Source: Bifidobacterium jacchi (GTDB lineage: Bacteria > Actinomycetota > Actinomycetes > Actinomycetales > Bifidobacteriaceae). From it: DNA of 63,273 nucleotides. The position numbers and the translations under genes are program-made. A model generated the notes under the pieces. The model saw only the letters and a program-made list of their open reading frames with translations, was not told the origin of the DNA and did no database searches. Position 1 is the stretch's first letter. Every line of letters starts with the position of its first letter. Positions 16,607 to 25,357 of the stretch are shown piece after piece. The stretch covers positions 18,584 to 81,856 of the forward strand of contig NZ_RQSP01000010.1 in NCBI RefSeq assembly GCF_009078285.1, in the 5' to 3' direction.

Positions 16607-18199
16607 TCATGACTGCCGGGCTTTGGCGGCCTTCATGCGCGCCATGGCGCGTTGCGCGGTCACGCGAGCGGAGCCGGCCCCCTCGCCCTTGACCCAGAAC
16701 ACCACGATGAGCACCTGAATGAACACGATGAACGCGCTCACCCGCAGCGTCCACTGCGTGCCGAAGATGCTCGCGTCGATCGCCTCGCCGCCGTGGAGAC
16801 GAATCAGCGTCTCCATGAGGATCACCAGCACGGGCGCACCCACCGCGCCGGCGATCTGGCGCACGGTGTTCGTCACGGCCGACCCGGCCGAAACCTCGCC
16901 GGGCTCAAGGCAGTTGAGCGACCATGTGGTGACCGGCATGATGATGAATCCCATGCCGATCTGGCGCACGAACTGCCAGATCGACACCCACCAGATCCAC
17001 GTATCGCGATCGATCAGACTCATCATGATCGTGCCGAACAGCAGAATCAGCGTGCCGGTGAGCGCCACCGGACGCGCCCCGAGGCGGTCGAGCAGCTTGC
17101 CGCCGAAGAACTGCGATATGCACATGCCGAATGCGCCGGGCATCATCACCAAGCCGCTGATCGTAGCGGAGAATCCGCGATCATCCTGGATATAAAGCGG
17201 CATGATCACCATGATCGAGCTGAATGCGAAGAAGCTCAGCGCGGCGCAGATCGTGCCCACCATGAAGTAGCGGTTGCGGAGCACGCCGAGATCGAGCAGC
17301 GGGGGATTGGGGCGATTCGCCGCGCTGCCGGCATCCGTCGCCACCGTCGCCGCCGCTGCATCGTACGCGCGCCCGTCGCGGATCTGACGGGCCACGAACC
17401 AGATGATGCCGAGCACGCCGATCAGCATCGCGGCCCAGACCATCGGATGCGTGAACGGATACGCCTCGATGTTGGTGAAGCCGAACATCAGGCCGCCGAA
17501 GCCGATCACCGACAGCGTCACCGAGAAGAAATCGGCGTGCGCATGCGGATCATTGGCACCGAAGTTACGCAGTCCGAACACCGCAAGCAGCAGCGAGATC
17601 ACGCCGATGAGCGTCAATGTCAGGAATATGGAGCGCCAACCGTTCGCATCGGTCTGGATGCCGCCCAGCGTCGGGCCGATCGCGGGCGCCACGCTCATCG
17701 CCATGCCGACCGTGCCCATCGCCACGCCGCGTCGCGACAGCGGATAGATCGAGAACACGGTGATCTGCAGCACCGGCCACATCACGCCCGTGCCGATCGC
17801 CTCAAGCAGACGGCCGGCGAGCACCATGAGAAACGACGAGCCCACCCATGCGAGGGCCGAGCCGATGGTGAAGACCGCCATCGACGTGATGACGATCTGA
17901 CGGGTGGTGAATCGCCGCGTCAGAAACGCGGTAAGCGGCACCATCACGCCCATCACCAGCTGGAAGATCGACGTGAGCCACTGCGCGGTCGTCACCGAGA
18001 TCTGGAACTCCGAGACGATGGTCGGCAGCGCGGCGCTCAGCTGCAGCTGCGTGAAGTTGCCGACGAAGGTGATGAAGGTGAGGATGGCGATCGACCCGAG
18101 CGCCGCCTTCGTCAGATGCCCGTTCACATAGCTTTCCTCGCTGGACAGCGTGCGGTTGCGTGCGGTATCGGACTGTTGTCGCCGGCCGGTGACGTTCAT
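16607..18199 (-). CDS. MFS drug-exporter-like protein, DHA2 (14-TM) family
   Basis: A protein of about 530 residues with some fourteen hydrophobic segments. Features fitting the DHA2 (EmrB/QacA) group are LPTIVSEFQIS in the first helix region, QWLTSIFQLVMGVMVPLTAFLTRRF, and the antiporter motif C-like stretch APAIGPTLGG. Such proteins export drugs or toxic compounds by proton antiport. ATG 18199 (MNVTGRR) was chosen because GGAAGGGAACGGG precedes it; the open frame continues upstream without a good ribosome site. No regulator gene adjoins it, but the AT-rich upstream region has repeated TATATACAT. Confidence 0.85.
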   Translation of the reverse strand: MNVTGRRQQSDTARNRTLSSEESYVNGHLTKAALGSIAILTFITFVGNFTQLQLSAALPTIVSEFQISVTTAQWLTSIFQLVMGVMVPLTAFLTRRFTTRQIVITSMAVFTIGSALAWVGSSFLMVLAGRLLEAIGTGVMWPVLQITVFSIYPLSRRGVAMGTVGMAMSVAPAIGPTLGGIQTDANGWRSIFLTLTLIGVISLLLAVFGLRNFGANDPHAHADFFSVTLSVIGFGGLMFGFTNIEAYPFTHPMVWAAMLIGVLGIIWFVARQIRDGRAYDAAAATVATDAGSAANRPNPPLLDLGVLRNRYFMVGTICAALSFFAFSSIMVIMPLYIQDDRGFSATISGLVMMPGAFGMCISQFFGGKLLDRLGARPVALTGTLILLFGTIMMSLIDRDTWIWWVSIWQFVRQIGMGFIIMPVTTWSLNCLEPGEVSAGSAVTNTVRQIAGAVGAPVLVILMETLIRLHGGEAIDASIFGTQWTLRVSAFIVFIQVLIVVFWVKGEGAGSARVTAQRAMARMKAAKARQS

Positions 18200-18381
18200 G
18201 CGTTCCCGTTCCCTTCCATCGGCTCCGTCATGCGCAGGCAGACACAGCGGGCTTGGATGGCGCAGTGGCGTCACGCGAATCGATCAGGGGGTCAATCCGG
18301 GGATCAACGGGTGACTGGAGTCACTGGTGCCGCAGCTGGTGTGTCGTCGGATCATCGGCGTGCGATTATTGGTGCAATTGT

Positions 18382-18415
18382 TGTATATACATCATTTTTT
18401 ATGACCTATATACAT
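18382..18415. promoter_or_regulatory. AT-rich repeated TATATACAT, possible operator or promoter
   Basis: The gap from 18200 to 18578 has one notable spot: TATATACAT occurs at 18384-18392 and again at 18407-18415, 23 bp apart, the first copy inside the palindrome TGTATATACA. It lies about 190 bp upstream of the exporter start and stands out from the GC-rich surroundings. It could be a regulator site or a -10 region. Nothing else was seen in the gap. Confidence 0.35.
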
Positions 18416-18578
18416 TACGCCGAGGTGTGGATCATCGCTCCCTCAGCAAGCGCTCAAAGTCGCGTGTGTGCTGAAAGGCTCGGTGGGTTCTCCGGGGTGG
18501 GGCGCGCTATCGGTGGGTTTTCGGTGGGTTCTCGGTGACGGGTGCGCTTAGCGGTGCATCCTTACCGGTGCCGCGCCG

Positions 18579-19616
18579 TCAGTACGTCTTGTTGGCCACC
18601 CAGTAGGCGTAGGCGTTCTGAATGGAGCCGTAGCGCTGGTTGCAGTAGCTCCAGAACCATTTGAGCTGGGTCTGGTAGTTGGTCGCCCAGTCGGCGCCCG
18701 CGGAGACCATCTTGCTGCCGGGCAGCGCCTGCGGCAGACCATACGCGCCCGAATACGGGTTCGTGGCGTTGACCTGCCAGCCGGACTCGTGCGTGACGAT
18801 GAACACGGTGGCGGTGAAGTCGGCTTCGGAGTAGCCGTTGTCAAGCAGATACTTGTGCGCCCACTCCTGCATTTCTCCGGCGGGCACGGTGGTGCCGAGG
18901 TCCGCCGCGGCATCGGATGCGCCGTTCGACGATCCGGTGGACTGCGACGGTGCCGACGCGATGCCGGTACCCACGAGAATGACCTTGTTGACCGGGTCCT
19001 TCTTGACGTACGAGGTGAACACGTTGGAGGAGACAACCTTGCCCGCCGAGCGCGTGACCAGGCTGGTCGTCTCGACGATGCCGTCCTTGCCTTCGGTCTG
19101 CACCTTCTCCTGACCGGCCGGCAGCGCGTCGGTCTTCTTCTTGACGACGTTGTACGGGATCTTCTTCTCGGCGGTCTCGACCTGCGTACCGGCCCGCTCG
19201 ATGGTGATGACCGTGGATTCGCTCACCTTGGTGGTCAGCGACGGGCTGACGGTGTCGTTCGGGTCCAGTGTGATGTCACCCTGATCAAGCACCGATTTGA
19301 CGTCGGTGAAGTTCGTGCCGAGGATCGTGCGGGACTTGCCGTTGACCTTGACGGTGATATACGTCGTATTGGCATTCGCCCCGCGCTTGCCGAGCAGATC
19401 TCGGGTCTCGCCGCGGGATGCGGCCACGGCGTCCGGGTCGGTCGCCGAATACGACGTGATCGGCTTCGCCTCGGGCGTCGAGGTCTGGTAGAGACCACGG
19501 GAGGCAAGGCCGACGCCGGCGAGCACGGCCAGAGACGCAATGACCGCTGTGACGCGGGTCAGCACATGCCGATCCATGGAGATGATCGATGCGCGTTTTC
19601 TGCGATGATTGGCCAT
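18579..19616 (-). CDS. G5-domain cell-wall protein with C-terminal lysozyme-like domain
   Basis: A 345-residue exported protein: basic N-terminus, membrane anchor or signal around 15-40 (VTAVIASLAVLAGVGLA), a DUF348-like segment (YITVKVNGKSRTILG), then a G5-type region (IPYNVVKKKTDALPAGQEKVQTEG ... in two pieces) and a C-terminal transglycosylase-like domain from about 245 with THESGWQ, containing the likely catalytic Glu, and SGAYGLPQALPGSKM. This order resembles resuscitation-promoting-factor and YabE-like proteins that cleave peptidoglycan. ATG 19616 has GAAGGAGCG just upstream. Monocistronic, with thioredoxin 144 bp beyond on the same strand. Confidence 0.85.
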   Translation of the reverse strand: MANHRRKRASIISMDRHVLTRVTAVIASLAVLAGVGLASRGLYQTSTPEAKPITSYSATDPDAVAASRGETRDLLGKRGANANTTYITVKVNGKSRTILGTNFTDVKSVLDQGDITLDPNDTVSPSLTTKVSESTVITIERAGTQVETAEKKIPYNVVKKKTDALPAGQEKVQTEGKDGIVETTSLVTRSAGKVVSSNVFTSYVKKDPVNKVILVGTGIASAPSQSTGSSNGASDAAADLGTTVPAGEMQEWAHKYLLDNGYSEADFTATVFIVTHESGWQVNATNPYSGAYGLPQALPGSKMVSAGADWATNYQTQLKWFWSYCNQRYGSIQNAYAYWVANKTY

Positions 19617-19760
19617 GACGCTCCTTCGATGCCCGCCGGGGCACATTGACAAACTGTCTCCATACTAGCCCATGCGGGCGAGGAGGCGTTTCCTGCGTAC
19701 TGTGACGGGTCCTTTGGCGGATTCCGCGGCAGTTCAGCCGGTCCAGTTGGTTCAGTCGGC

Positions 19761-20123
19761 TCAGGCGGCGTTGGCGTCCGCGCCGGCGGCCGCCGCGTCC
19801 ACGTCGAGGGCGCGCGCCTGACCGATCAGATCGTCGAGATCGGAGGCACGCAGCGCGCCGGCCTGCTTGAAGATGACCTGGCCCTTCTTGGCGATCAGCA
19901 GCGTGGGCACCGCCTGAATGCCCGCCGCCTGGGCGAGATCCTGATTCTGATCGATGTCGACCTTGGCGAAGTAGATGTCCGCGTTGTCCTCGCTCGCCTT
20001 CTCGAAGACCGGGCCGAACGCGCGGCACGGGCCGCACCAGGTCGCCCAGAAATCAACGAATACGATCTCGTTGGACGTAAGCACGTTTTCGAACTGCGCT
20101 GAAGACACTGCATGGGTGGCCAT
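19761..20123 (-). CDS. trxA: Thioredoxin
   Basis: A 120-residue protein with the thioredoxin active site WCGPC in FVDFWATWCGPCRAF near residue 30 and the cis-proline segment AVPTLLI. It keeps cytoplasmic protein thiols reduced. The C-terminal 15 residues form an Ala-rich tail (VDAAAAGADANAA) beyond the usual fold. AGAGGAGGGG precedes ATG 20123. No thioredoxin reductase is next to it. Confidence 0.93.
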   Translation of the reverse strand: MATHAVSSAQFENVLTSNEIVFVDFWATWCGPCRAFGPVFEKASEDNADIYFAKVDIDQNQDLAQAAGIQAVPTLLIAKKGQVIFKQAGALRASDLDDLIGQARALDVDAAAAGADANAA

Positions 20124-20379
20124 GGCGCCCCTCCTCTTTCCGTGGCCTCCGCCCCGGCTCCCTGGCCGCGATCAGGCTGATCGCCGATCGCATGCCGCCG
20201 GCAACCGGGCGAGGGCCGTTGCCTGATTTGCCTAACAGCTTCCCATCACCACCCAACAAGATGCGGGCGACACGCCGTATCGTGGCCGGATTCTCGCCCA
20301 GAGTGGAATGTGCGGAAAAACACCGCGCGACCGCGGGATTCATGCGCCGTCGTGACTCGGGTTGGGTGATAATGGTGAC

Positions 20380-21006
20380 ATGCCAGTGATGAATGATGAA
20401 GTGCCCGACGAGGGCGATTTCGATGCGGGACGTCGTCGCGGCGAGTTCGACGACATCACCCCCGAGGACTTCGTGCGCGGCTCCGGGCACGGCAATCCCC
20501 CCGGTTGGCTCGGTGCGGCCGACATCAATCGCGCCCGCCACCAGATGCCCATCGCCTATGTCGAGGTCGTGCCGGTGCGTGTGGACGAACTGGGGCGGGT
20601 CTCGCAGGTTGGCTCTCTGCTGCGTGTGTCGGACGACGGCTCGATCGAACGGACGCTGATCACCGGGCGTGTGCTGTTCCACGAGACGCTGCGCGAGGCC
20701 ATCGCCCGCAATGTGGCCAAGGATCTGGGCGAACTGGCGCTTCCGGTGCTGCCGCAGAGCCTTCAGCCGTTCGCCGTGGCCGAGTTCTTCCCCACGCCGG
20801 GCGTGTCCGAATACTACGATCCGCGTCAGCATGCGATCGCGCTGTGCTATGTGGTGGCGATCGCCGGCGACTGCAAGCCGCAGGACGAGACGCTTGACGT
20901 CGAGTGGGTGGCGCCCGGCAGCGAGGTCATGGAGCGTTTCATCGGCCAGATGGTCAACGGGCATGGCGACATCGTGCGACGCGCGTTGTCGTGGATCGGC
21001 AGTTGA
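20380..21006 (+). CDS. Nudix-like protein, DUF4916 type
   Basis: A 208-residue protein with ITPEDFVRGSGHGNPPGWL near the start and VEVVPVRVDELGRVSQVGSLLRV, LITGRVLFHETLREAI and YCVVAIAGDC-like blocks. This resembles actinobacterial DUF4916 proteins, distant relatives of Nudix hydrolases; the canonical Nudix box GX5EX7REUXEEXGU is not visible. Its substrate is unknown. The start could be ATG 20380 or ATG 20389; neither has a strong ribosome site. It is divergent from thioredoxin and followed by a hydrolase gene. Confidence 0.65.
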   Translation: MPVMNDEVPDEGDFDAGRRRGEFDDITPEDFVRGSGHGNPPGWLGAADINRARHQMPIAYVEVVPVRVDELGRVSQVGSLLRVSDDGSIERTLITGRVLFHETLREAIARNVAKDLGELALPVLPQSLQPFAVAEFFPTPGVSEYYDPRQHAIALCYVVAIAGDCKPQDETLDVEWVAPGSEVMERFIGQMVNGHGDIVRRALSWIGS

Positions 21007-21168
21007 TGGATCGGCGGCTGATTTGTGGTGCCAATGCGGCAGTTCGGTTTCGTGTGTTCCGATGCGCGCTTTCGCGCTTTAGCTTGGTCGTCGCATGGTC
21101 TGGTTGTCGCATGGTCGCGCGGGAATCGCTGATCATGGTTGTCGATGAATCGCTGATGAGGAGTTGCA

Positions 21169-22179
21169 ATGTCGATTGAACTGAACAGTACGGTATATCG
21201 CGCGGTTGCCGCGAACGCCGCCGGTGCGGCCGCCGCCGCGCACGTCCCGCTGGTGCTGGTGCACGCCTTTCCGGTGGACCATCGCATGTGGGACGTGTGC
21301 GCCGAGCGCACGGCGGCGCTGTCCGATGCGCGCGGCATGCGCCCGTTCGCGATCATCGCGCCCGACATGCCCGGCGTTGCGGACGGCACGATTCCGCCTT
21401 CCGACGACACCGGCATCGTCGCTGCGGACGGCGCCTATGAGCAGGCGCTGGATCGCGTCGCCGACGCCTATGTCGCCACGCTGCACGCGCTCGGATACCG
21501 GCGTGCCGTCTGGGCGGGATTGTCGATGGGCGGATACGTCGTGCTTGACATCCAGCGCAGGCATCCCGAGGCCATCGCCGGCCTCGCGCTATGCGACACC
21601 AAGCCGGATGCGGATTCGCCGGCCGCCCGCGCCAATCGTCTGCGCGTCGCCGCCGAATGCGTCGCCGGGAACACCGTGGATCCGGTGATGCACTTCGCGC
21701 AGCCGCAGCCGACCGATTCCACGTTCAAGCGCTCCCCCCAGGGCGTGGCGCTGTTCACCCGCTGGATTCGCGAGCAGAGTCCGCAGGGCGTCGCGTGGCG
21801 GCAGCGCATGGCAGCGGGCCGACCGGATCTGCGCGACCAGCTGGCGAAGGTGAGCGCGCCGGCGGCCGTGATCTGCGGTTCGCTCGACCCGTTCAGCCCG
21901 CCAAGCGCCATGCATCCGCTCGTTGAGGCCATGAGCGGCACCCATGCCAGTTGGACCGAGATCGACGACTGCGGTCATTTCAGCGCGGTGGAGCAGCCGG
22001 ATGCGGTCGCCGGTGCGCTGGTCGATCTTATGGCAAAGGTCGCCGCCACCGATGCGGCTGCCGACGATGCGTTTGCTGACGATGCGGCTGCGTCCGGCAC
22101 CGCTGCCGCATCGTCCGGTGCCGCCACCGCCGGTTCCGCAGCGTATGCCGCAGCCGCAGCCTCGCCGGAGGTGATCTGA
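21169..22179 (+). CDS. Alpha/beta-fold hydrolase
   Basis: A 336-residue protein with the alpha/beta hydrolase elements LVHAFPVDHRMW (oxyanion-hole region), nucleophile elbow GLSMGG with Ser near 119, an acidic residue in CGSLDPFSPP and the catalytic His in CGHFSAVEQP. The last 45 residues or so are an Ala-rich tail beyond the fold. The substrate cannot be told. AGGAGTTGCA precedes ATG 21169. The stop overlaps the next start as TGATG, so it is probably translated together with NudC. Confidence 0.85.
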   Translation: MSIELNSTVYRAVAANAAGAAAAAHVPLVLVHAFPVDHRMWDVCAERTAALSDARGMRPFAIIAPDMPGVADGTIPPSDDTGIVAADGAYEQALDRVADAYVATLHALGYRRAVWAGLSMGGYVVLDIQRRHPEAIAGLALCDTKPDADSPAARANRLRVAAECVAGNTVDPVMHFAQPQPTDSTFKRSPQGVALFTRWIREQSPQGVAWRQRMAAGRPDLRDQLAKVSAPAAVICGSLDPFSPPSAMHPLVEAMSGTHASWTEIDDCGHFSAVEQPDAVAGALVDLMAKVAATDAAADDAFADDAAASGTAAASSGAATAGSAAYAAAAASPEVI

Positions 22180-23276
22180 TGTTCTCGCCGCTTGCGTTGA
22201 CGCAGACGCTGCCGTTTCTGCCGCTCGCCCAAGGCGACATCGATTATCAGGTCGATCGGCGCGGCGAGGAGGGACTGATCGACGCGCTGCTGGGGGAAGC
22301 GACCACCAAGGTCATTCTCGTGCGCGGCGGACTGGTCGCCGTTCCGCGCGGGCAGGGCGGTCTGGTCGACTACGAGAACGTGCATATGCGGCTCGCCACG
22401 CTGCCGGGAGCCTATGTCGGCGCTGAGCTGGGCCGATATCCGCAGGCGGTGGCGATGTTCCTCGGCGTCTACGGCGGCGCGCGCGCCGAGCACGTCGTCG
22501 CGATCGACATCACGCGGATTCCCGTCGACGATCCCGCCGATGCCGTACCGGATGCCGCGGGTGTCGGTGTCGACGATGCATTCGATGCCGACGATCGGCA
22601 GGAATACGCCGATTCGCCGGCACGGAAGCGCGAATCGCTGCTGCGGCGTGCCGTAAGGCAATTCGATTGGGTGGATTTGCGTGGATTCGCGCCGCATGCG
22701 AACGCGCGCGAGGCCGGTCAGGCCACCAGTGCGGTCACGCTTGGCATGTGGCACATGTCGCAGCGGTTCTGCCCGACCTGCGGCGCGCCAGTCGCCACGG
22801 CGCTGTCGGGCTGGGCGCAGCGATGCACGTCCGGGGATGATGGCCGGATACTCTTCCCCCGCATCGAACCGGCGGTGATCACCGCGATCGTTGACGGGCG
22901 GGATCGGCTGCTGGTGCAGCACAATGCCGCGTGGCGCAACCCCACGTTGTATTCGGTCAGCGCCGGATTCGTCGAAGCCGGGGAGAACCTTGAGCATGCC
23001 GTCCGACGCGAGGCGAAGGAGGAGACCGGCATCACGCTCGGCGAGGTGCGATACCTCGGCTCGCAGCCCTGGCCGTTCCCCGCGTCGTTGATGATGGCGT
23101 TCAAGGCGCAGGCGCTGACCGGCGATGTGCGCGTCGACGGCGACGAGACGGTTGCGGCGCGATGGGTGACGCGCGACGAGTACACGCAGGAGCTGATCGC
23201 CGGACGGATGTCCGCCCCCGGTCGTGCCACGATCGCGCGGTACATGATCGAGGAGTGGTACGGTCGTGAGCTGTGA
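22179..23276 (+). CDS. nudC: NADH pyrophosphatase/RNA-decapping Nudix hydrolase
   Basis: A 365-residue protein. Near 200 there is a zinc-ribbon start, FCPTCGAP, followed by GWAQRC, but the fourth Cys of the classic ribbon is not visible. The Nudix box GFVEAGENLEHAVRREAKEE is complete, and the downstream SQPWPFPASLMM motif is diagnostic of NudC. The enzyme hydrolyses NAD(H) and can remove NAD caps from RNA. The N-terminal region is longer than in E. coli NudC. It overlaps the preceding hydrolase gene by one base (TGATG). Confidence 0.9.
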   Translation: MFSPLALTQTLPFLPLAQGDIDYQVDRRGEEGLIDALLGEATTKVILVRGGLVAVPRGQGGLVDYENVHMRLATLPGAYVGAELGRYPQAVAMFLGVYGGARAEHVVAIDITRIPVDDPADAVPDAAGVGVDDAFDADDRQEYADSPARKRESLLRRAVRQFDWVDLRGFAPHANAREAGQATSAVTLGMWHMSQRFCPTCGAPVATALSGWAQRCTSGDDGRILFPRIEPAVITAIVDGRDRLLVQHNAAWRNPTLYSVSAGFVEAGENLEHAVRREAKEETGITLGEVRYLGSQPWPFPASLMMAFKAQALTGDVRVDGDETVAARWVTRDEYTQELIAGRMSAPGRATIARYMIEEWYGREL

Positions 23277-23412
23277 GCTGTGAGCTGCTGCGGCGGCTGG
23301 CGGATGGCGGCGTCGGCTGTTGCTGATGGATTGTTGCTGATGGGGTGCTGGTGATGGATTGCGGGTTGCGGTCGCCGATGGCTGTGACGGGGTTGCGATA
23401 GGCTGATGTGCC

Positions 23413-23826
23413 ATGAATGCAGCAGATATGAATGACGACGACCGCCCGCTCAATCTGGATGTGCCGGATCATCTGGAATACTCGGAGGAGCACGTCTGGG
23501 TGGACGCATCGGTTTCGCCGGCGATCGTGGGCATCACCGAATATGCGGCGAATAAGCTTGGCGAGCTGGTGTTCGTCGATCTTCCCGAGCCCGGCGGCAG
23601 GGTCGAGGCCGGCGACGAGATCGTCGAACTGGAATCCTCCAAGGCCGTCGAGCCGCTGATCTGCCCGGTTTCCGGGACCATCCGATACGTCAATCGCGAC
23701 GCGGCGGACGATCCCAGCGTCATCACCAACGATCCGTATAACGAAGGGTGGATTGTCAAGATCGAACTCGACGACGACGAACCCGAACTGCTCAGCGCCG
23801 ACGAGTACCTGCGCATCATCCGCTAG
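23413..23826 (+). CDS. gcvH: Glycine cleavage system H protein (lipoyl carrier)
   Basis: A 137-residue lipoyl-domain protein: SEEHVWVD, VGITEYAANKLGELVFVDLPEPGG and the lipoylated Lys77 in LESSKAVE, then GWIVKIELDDDEPELLSADEYL. No gcvT or gcvP gene is in the window; bifidobacteria keep H protein as a rare lipoylated protein, and the lipoate ligase at 30357 is its likely modifier. ATG 23413 gives an N-terminal extension; ATG 23428 is an alternative. The TAG stop sits in the CTAG at the left edge of a MITE-like element, so the element end supplies or abuts the stop. Confidence 0.93.
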   Translation: MNAADMNDDDRPLNLDVPDHLEYSEEHVWVDASVSPAIVGITEYAANKLGELVFVDLPEPGGRVEAGDEIVELESSKAVEPLICPVSGTIRYVNRDAADDPSVITNDPYNEGWIVKIELDDDEPELLSADEYLRIIR

Positions 23827-23947
23827 CGTCCTGCGTCAGAAATTCGTTGATTATATTGTTGGCTCCCCTTGTCAGGGGAGCTGGCCCGCGAAGCGGGACT
23901 GAGGGGTAGTGAATTCGTCAATGAATTTCTGACGCAGGACACTAGCG
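23823..23947. mobile_element. MITE-like element, family A, copy 1
   Basis: A 125-bp element with 23-bp terminal inverted repeats (23829-23851 and 23917-23939) differing at one base, opening GTCCTGCGTCAGAAATTC. Both ends are flanked by CTAG. The inside has a second palindrome (GGCTCCCCTTGTCAGGGGAGC) and GGCCCGCGAAGCGGGACTGA. It carries no ORF. A longer copy lies at 48312-48535. Confidence 0.8.
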
Positions 23948-24184
23948 GTTCGCTCGCGCGTGTTGTTATGGGGGACAGTTAGCGGGAGGGCGGCTTCCGC
24001 CTCTTCACTGCCGTCTCTTCGCCCAGTCAGTGTTTCGTTGTCACGGCTTCGTTGTTCCGGTTTCGTTGTGTGTTCCGGTTTCGTTGTTCCTTGATCGCTG
24101 ACTCCTCTTGGTGCAGGGTCAGCGCCACCCGAGCATGCGCGACGCAGGACACTGGGCGTGTGTTTGTCACGTGTGTTTGGCAAT

Positions 24185-24211
24185 GGCATGTTGGTTGCCA
24201 ATCGGCAACCA
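24185..24211. repeat. GGCATGTTGGTTGCC palindrome, degenerate copy
   Basis: TGGTTGCC and GGCAACCA form a stem around a 4-base loop; the left arm starts GGCATGT, while the right arm has lost its complement. A perfect copy lies at 25110-25143. The rest of 23948-24410 holds no credible gene; 24301-24408 is a degenerate run of TCATCCCC at 14-18 bp spacing. Confidence 0.6.
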
Positions 24212-24410
24212 ACAGACCGGGCAGTGTAATGCTGTGCCCGAAGAAGGTTGAAGCTGAATTGGAGTTGAAGCAGAAGCCCTCGAGCCTCGGCCTCAGACAG
24301 GTCATCCCCCAATACATCATCCCCGGCACGTCTTTCCCCAACGCCTCATCCCCAATACGTCATCTCCCAGTGTCTCATCCCCAGTGTCTCATCCCCCGCA
24401 CGTCATCAAC

Positions 24411-24925
24411 AGCGCAAGGATTTTTCGGGATTTGCCTTGAGTTCGTGAAATCCTTGCGCTAATAGGCCTCTCAGCGCAAGGATTGCTCGGAAAGATCCTT
24501 GAGTTCGTAGAATCTTTGCGCTAAGCCCGGTCCCAGCGCAAGGATTTTACGAAATGGCCCTTCTTTGCGAGAAATCCTTGCGCTGTTGGAGAGCGCTGTT
24601 GGTGGTTGCACTGGGTGGTGTCCCTCTCTGGTGCTCTTCCTATGTCCCTCTCGCATCCTCTCGTTTGTGCTTCCTTCGCGCACTTCCTTAGCGCAAGGAT
24701 TTTTCGGGATTTGCCTTGAGTTCGTGGGATTCTTGCGCTAACGGGCCTCGTAGCGCAAGGATCTTTCGGAATCCCCCTTGAGTTCGTAGAATCTTTGCGC
24801 TAAGCGGCATCTCAGCGCAAGGATTTCTCGGAAAGAGCGTTGAGTTCGTAGAATCTTTGCGCTAAGCCCGGTCCCAGCGCAAGGATTTTACGAGATGGCC
24901 CTTCTTTGCGAGAAATCCTTGCGCT
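24411..24925. repeat. 62-bp-period hairpin array, seven units in two blocks
   Basis: Seven 50-bp palindromic units start at 24411, 24473, 24535 and then 24690, 24752, 24814, 24876. Within each block the spacing is exactly 62 bp: a 50-bp unit and a 12-bp spacer. Each unit opens AGCGCAAGGAT and closes with ATCCTTGCGCT or ATCTTTGCGCT, with TTGAGTTCGT inside most. The spacers are similar to one another (AAGCCCGGTCCC occurs twice), so the pattern differs from CRISPR. Units 2-3 and 6-7 match, showing block duplication. A 105-bp stretch without repeats separates the blocks. No gene was seen in 24926-25357. Confidence 0.9.
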
Positions 24926-25109
24926 TGTGGGTGCGCTCGTGGGTGCGCTCAGGGTTGTGCTGTGGCTGGGTTGTGGTATGGAGTGTTGTGGTACGGAGAG
25001 TCGGAATGGGGCGGAATCGCGGAATCGCGTTGCGTACCAAATAATCAGATTCTCGCTGGAATCTCAAGGCGGATTGCCGAGCACAGCGGATTGCCGAACA
25101 GTTTCGAAT

Positions 25110-25143
25110 GGCATGTTGGTTGCCGATTGGCAACCAACATGCC
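25110..25143. repeat. Perfect 15-bp-stem palindrome
   Basis: GGCATGTTGGTTGCC and GGCAACCAACATGCC form a perfect 15-bp stem with the loop GATT. A half-decayed relative lies at 24185. It is about 215 bp upstream of the App1-like gene and could end or insulate transcription, but no T run follows. Confidence 0.7.
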
Positions 25144-25357
25144 ATTGCGATGAACGTTGCGATGAACGGATACCCGCGTGTCTTGTCGCGCGATTGCCTC
25201 GGTGGCGTTGGGACCGCATTTATCGAGGGATGCGACGAGGAGAGCGAGGAGGGTTTCGAGAGGCCTGCAACGGGAGGCCGATCCGGGCCGAGCTGAAAGC
25301 GAATCTGATTCTTGCGGATGATTGCCGGGCGTTGCCGACCCACCGTATAGTGAAGGT

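Noticed and set aside
16652..18538. 628-residue ORF on the plus strand
   Set aside because: Antisense shadow of the MFS exporter, with His/Arg-rich composition typical of GC-rich antisense frames.
24411..24925. CRISPR array
   Set aside because: Regular 62-bp spacing looks CRISPR-like, but the 50-bp units are palindromic, the 12-bp spacers are too short and nearly identical, and no cas gene is present.
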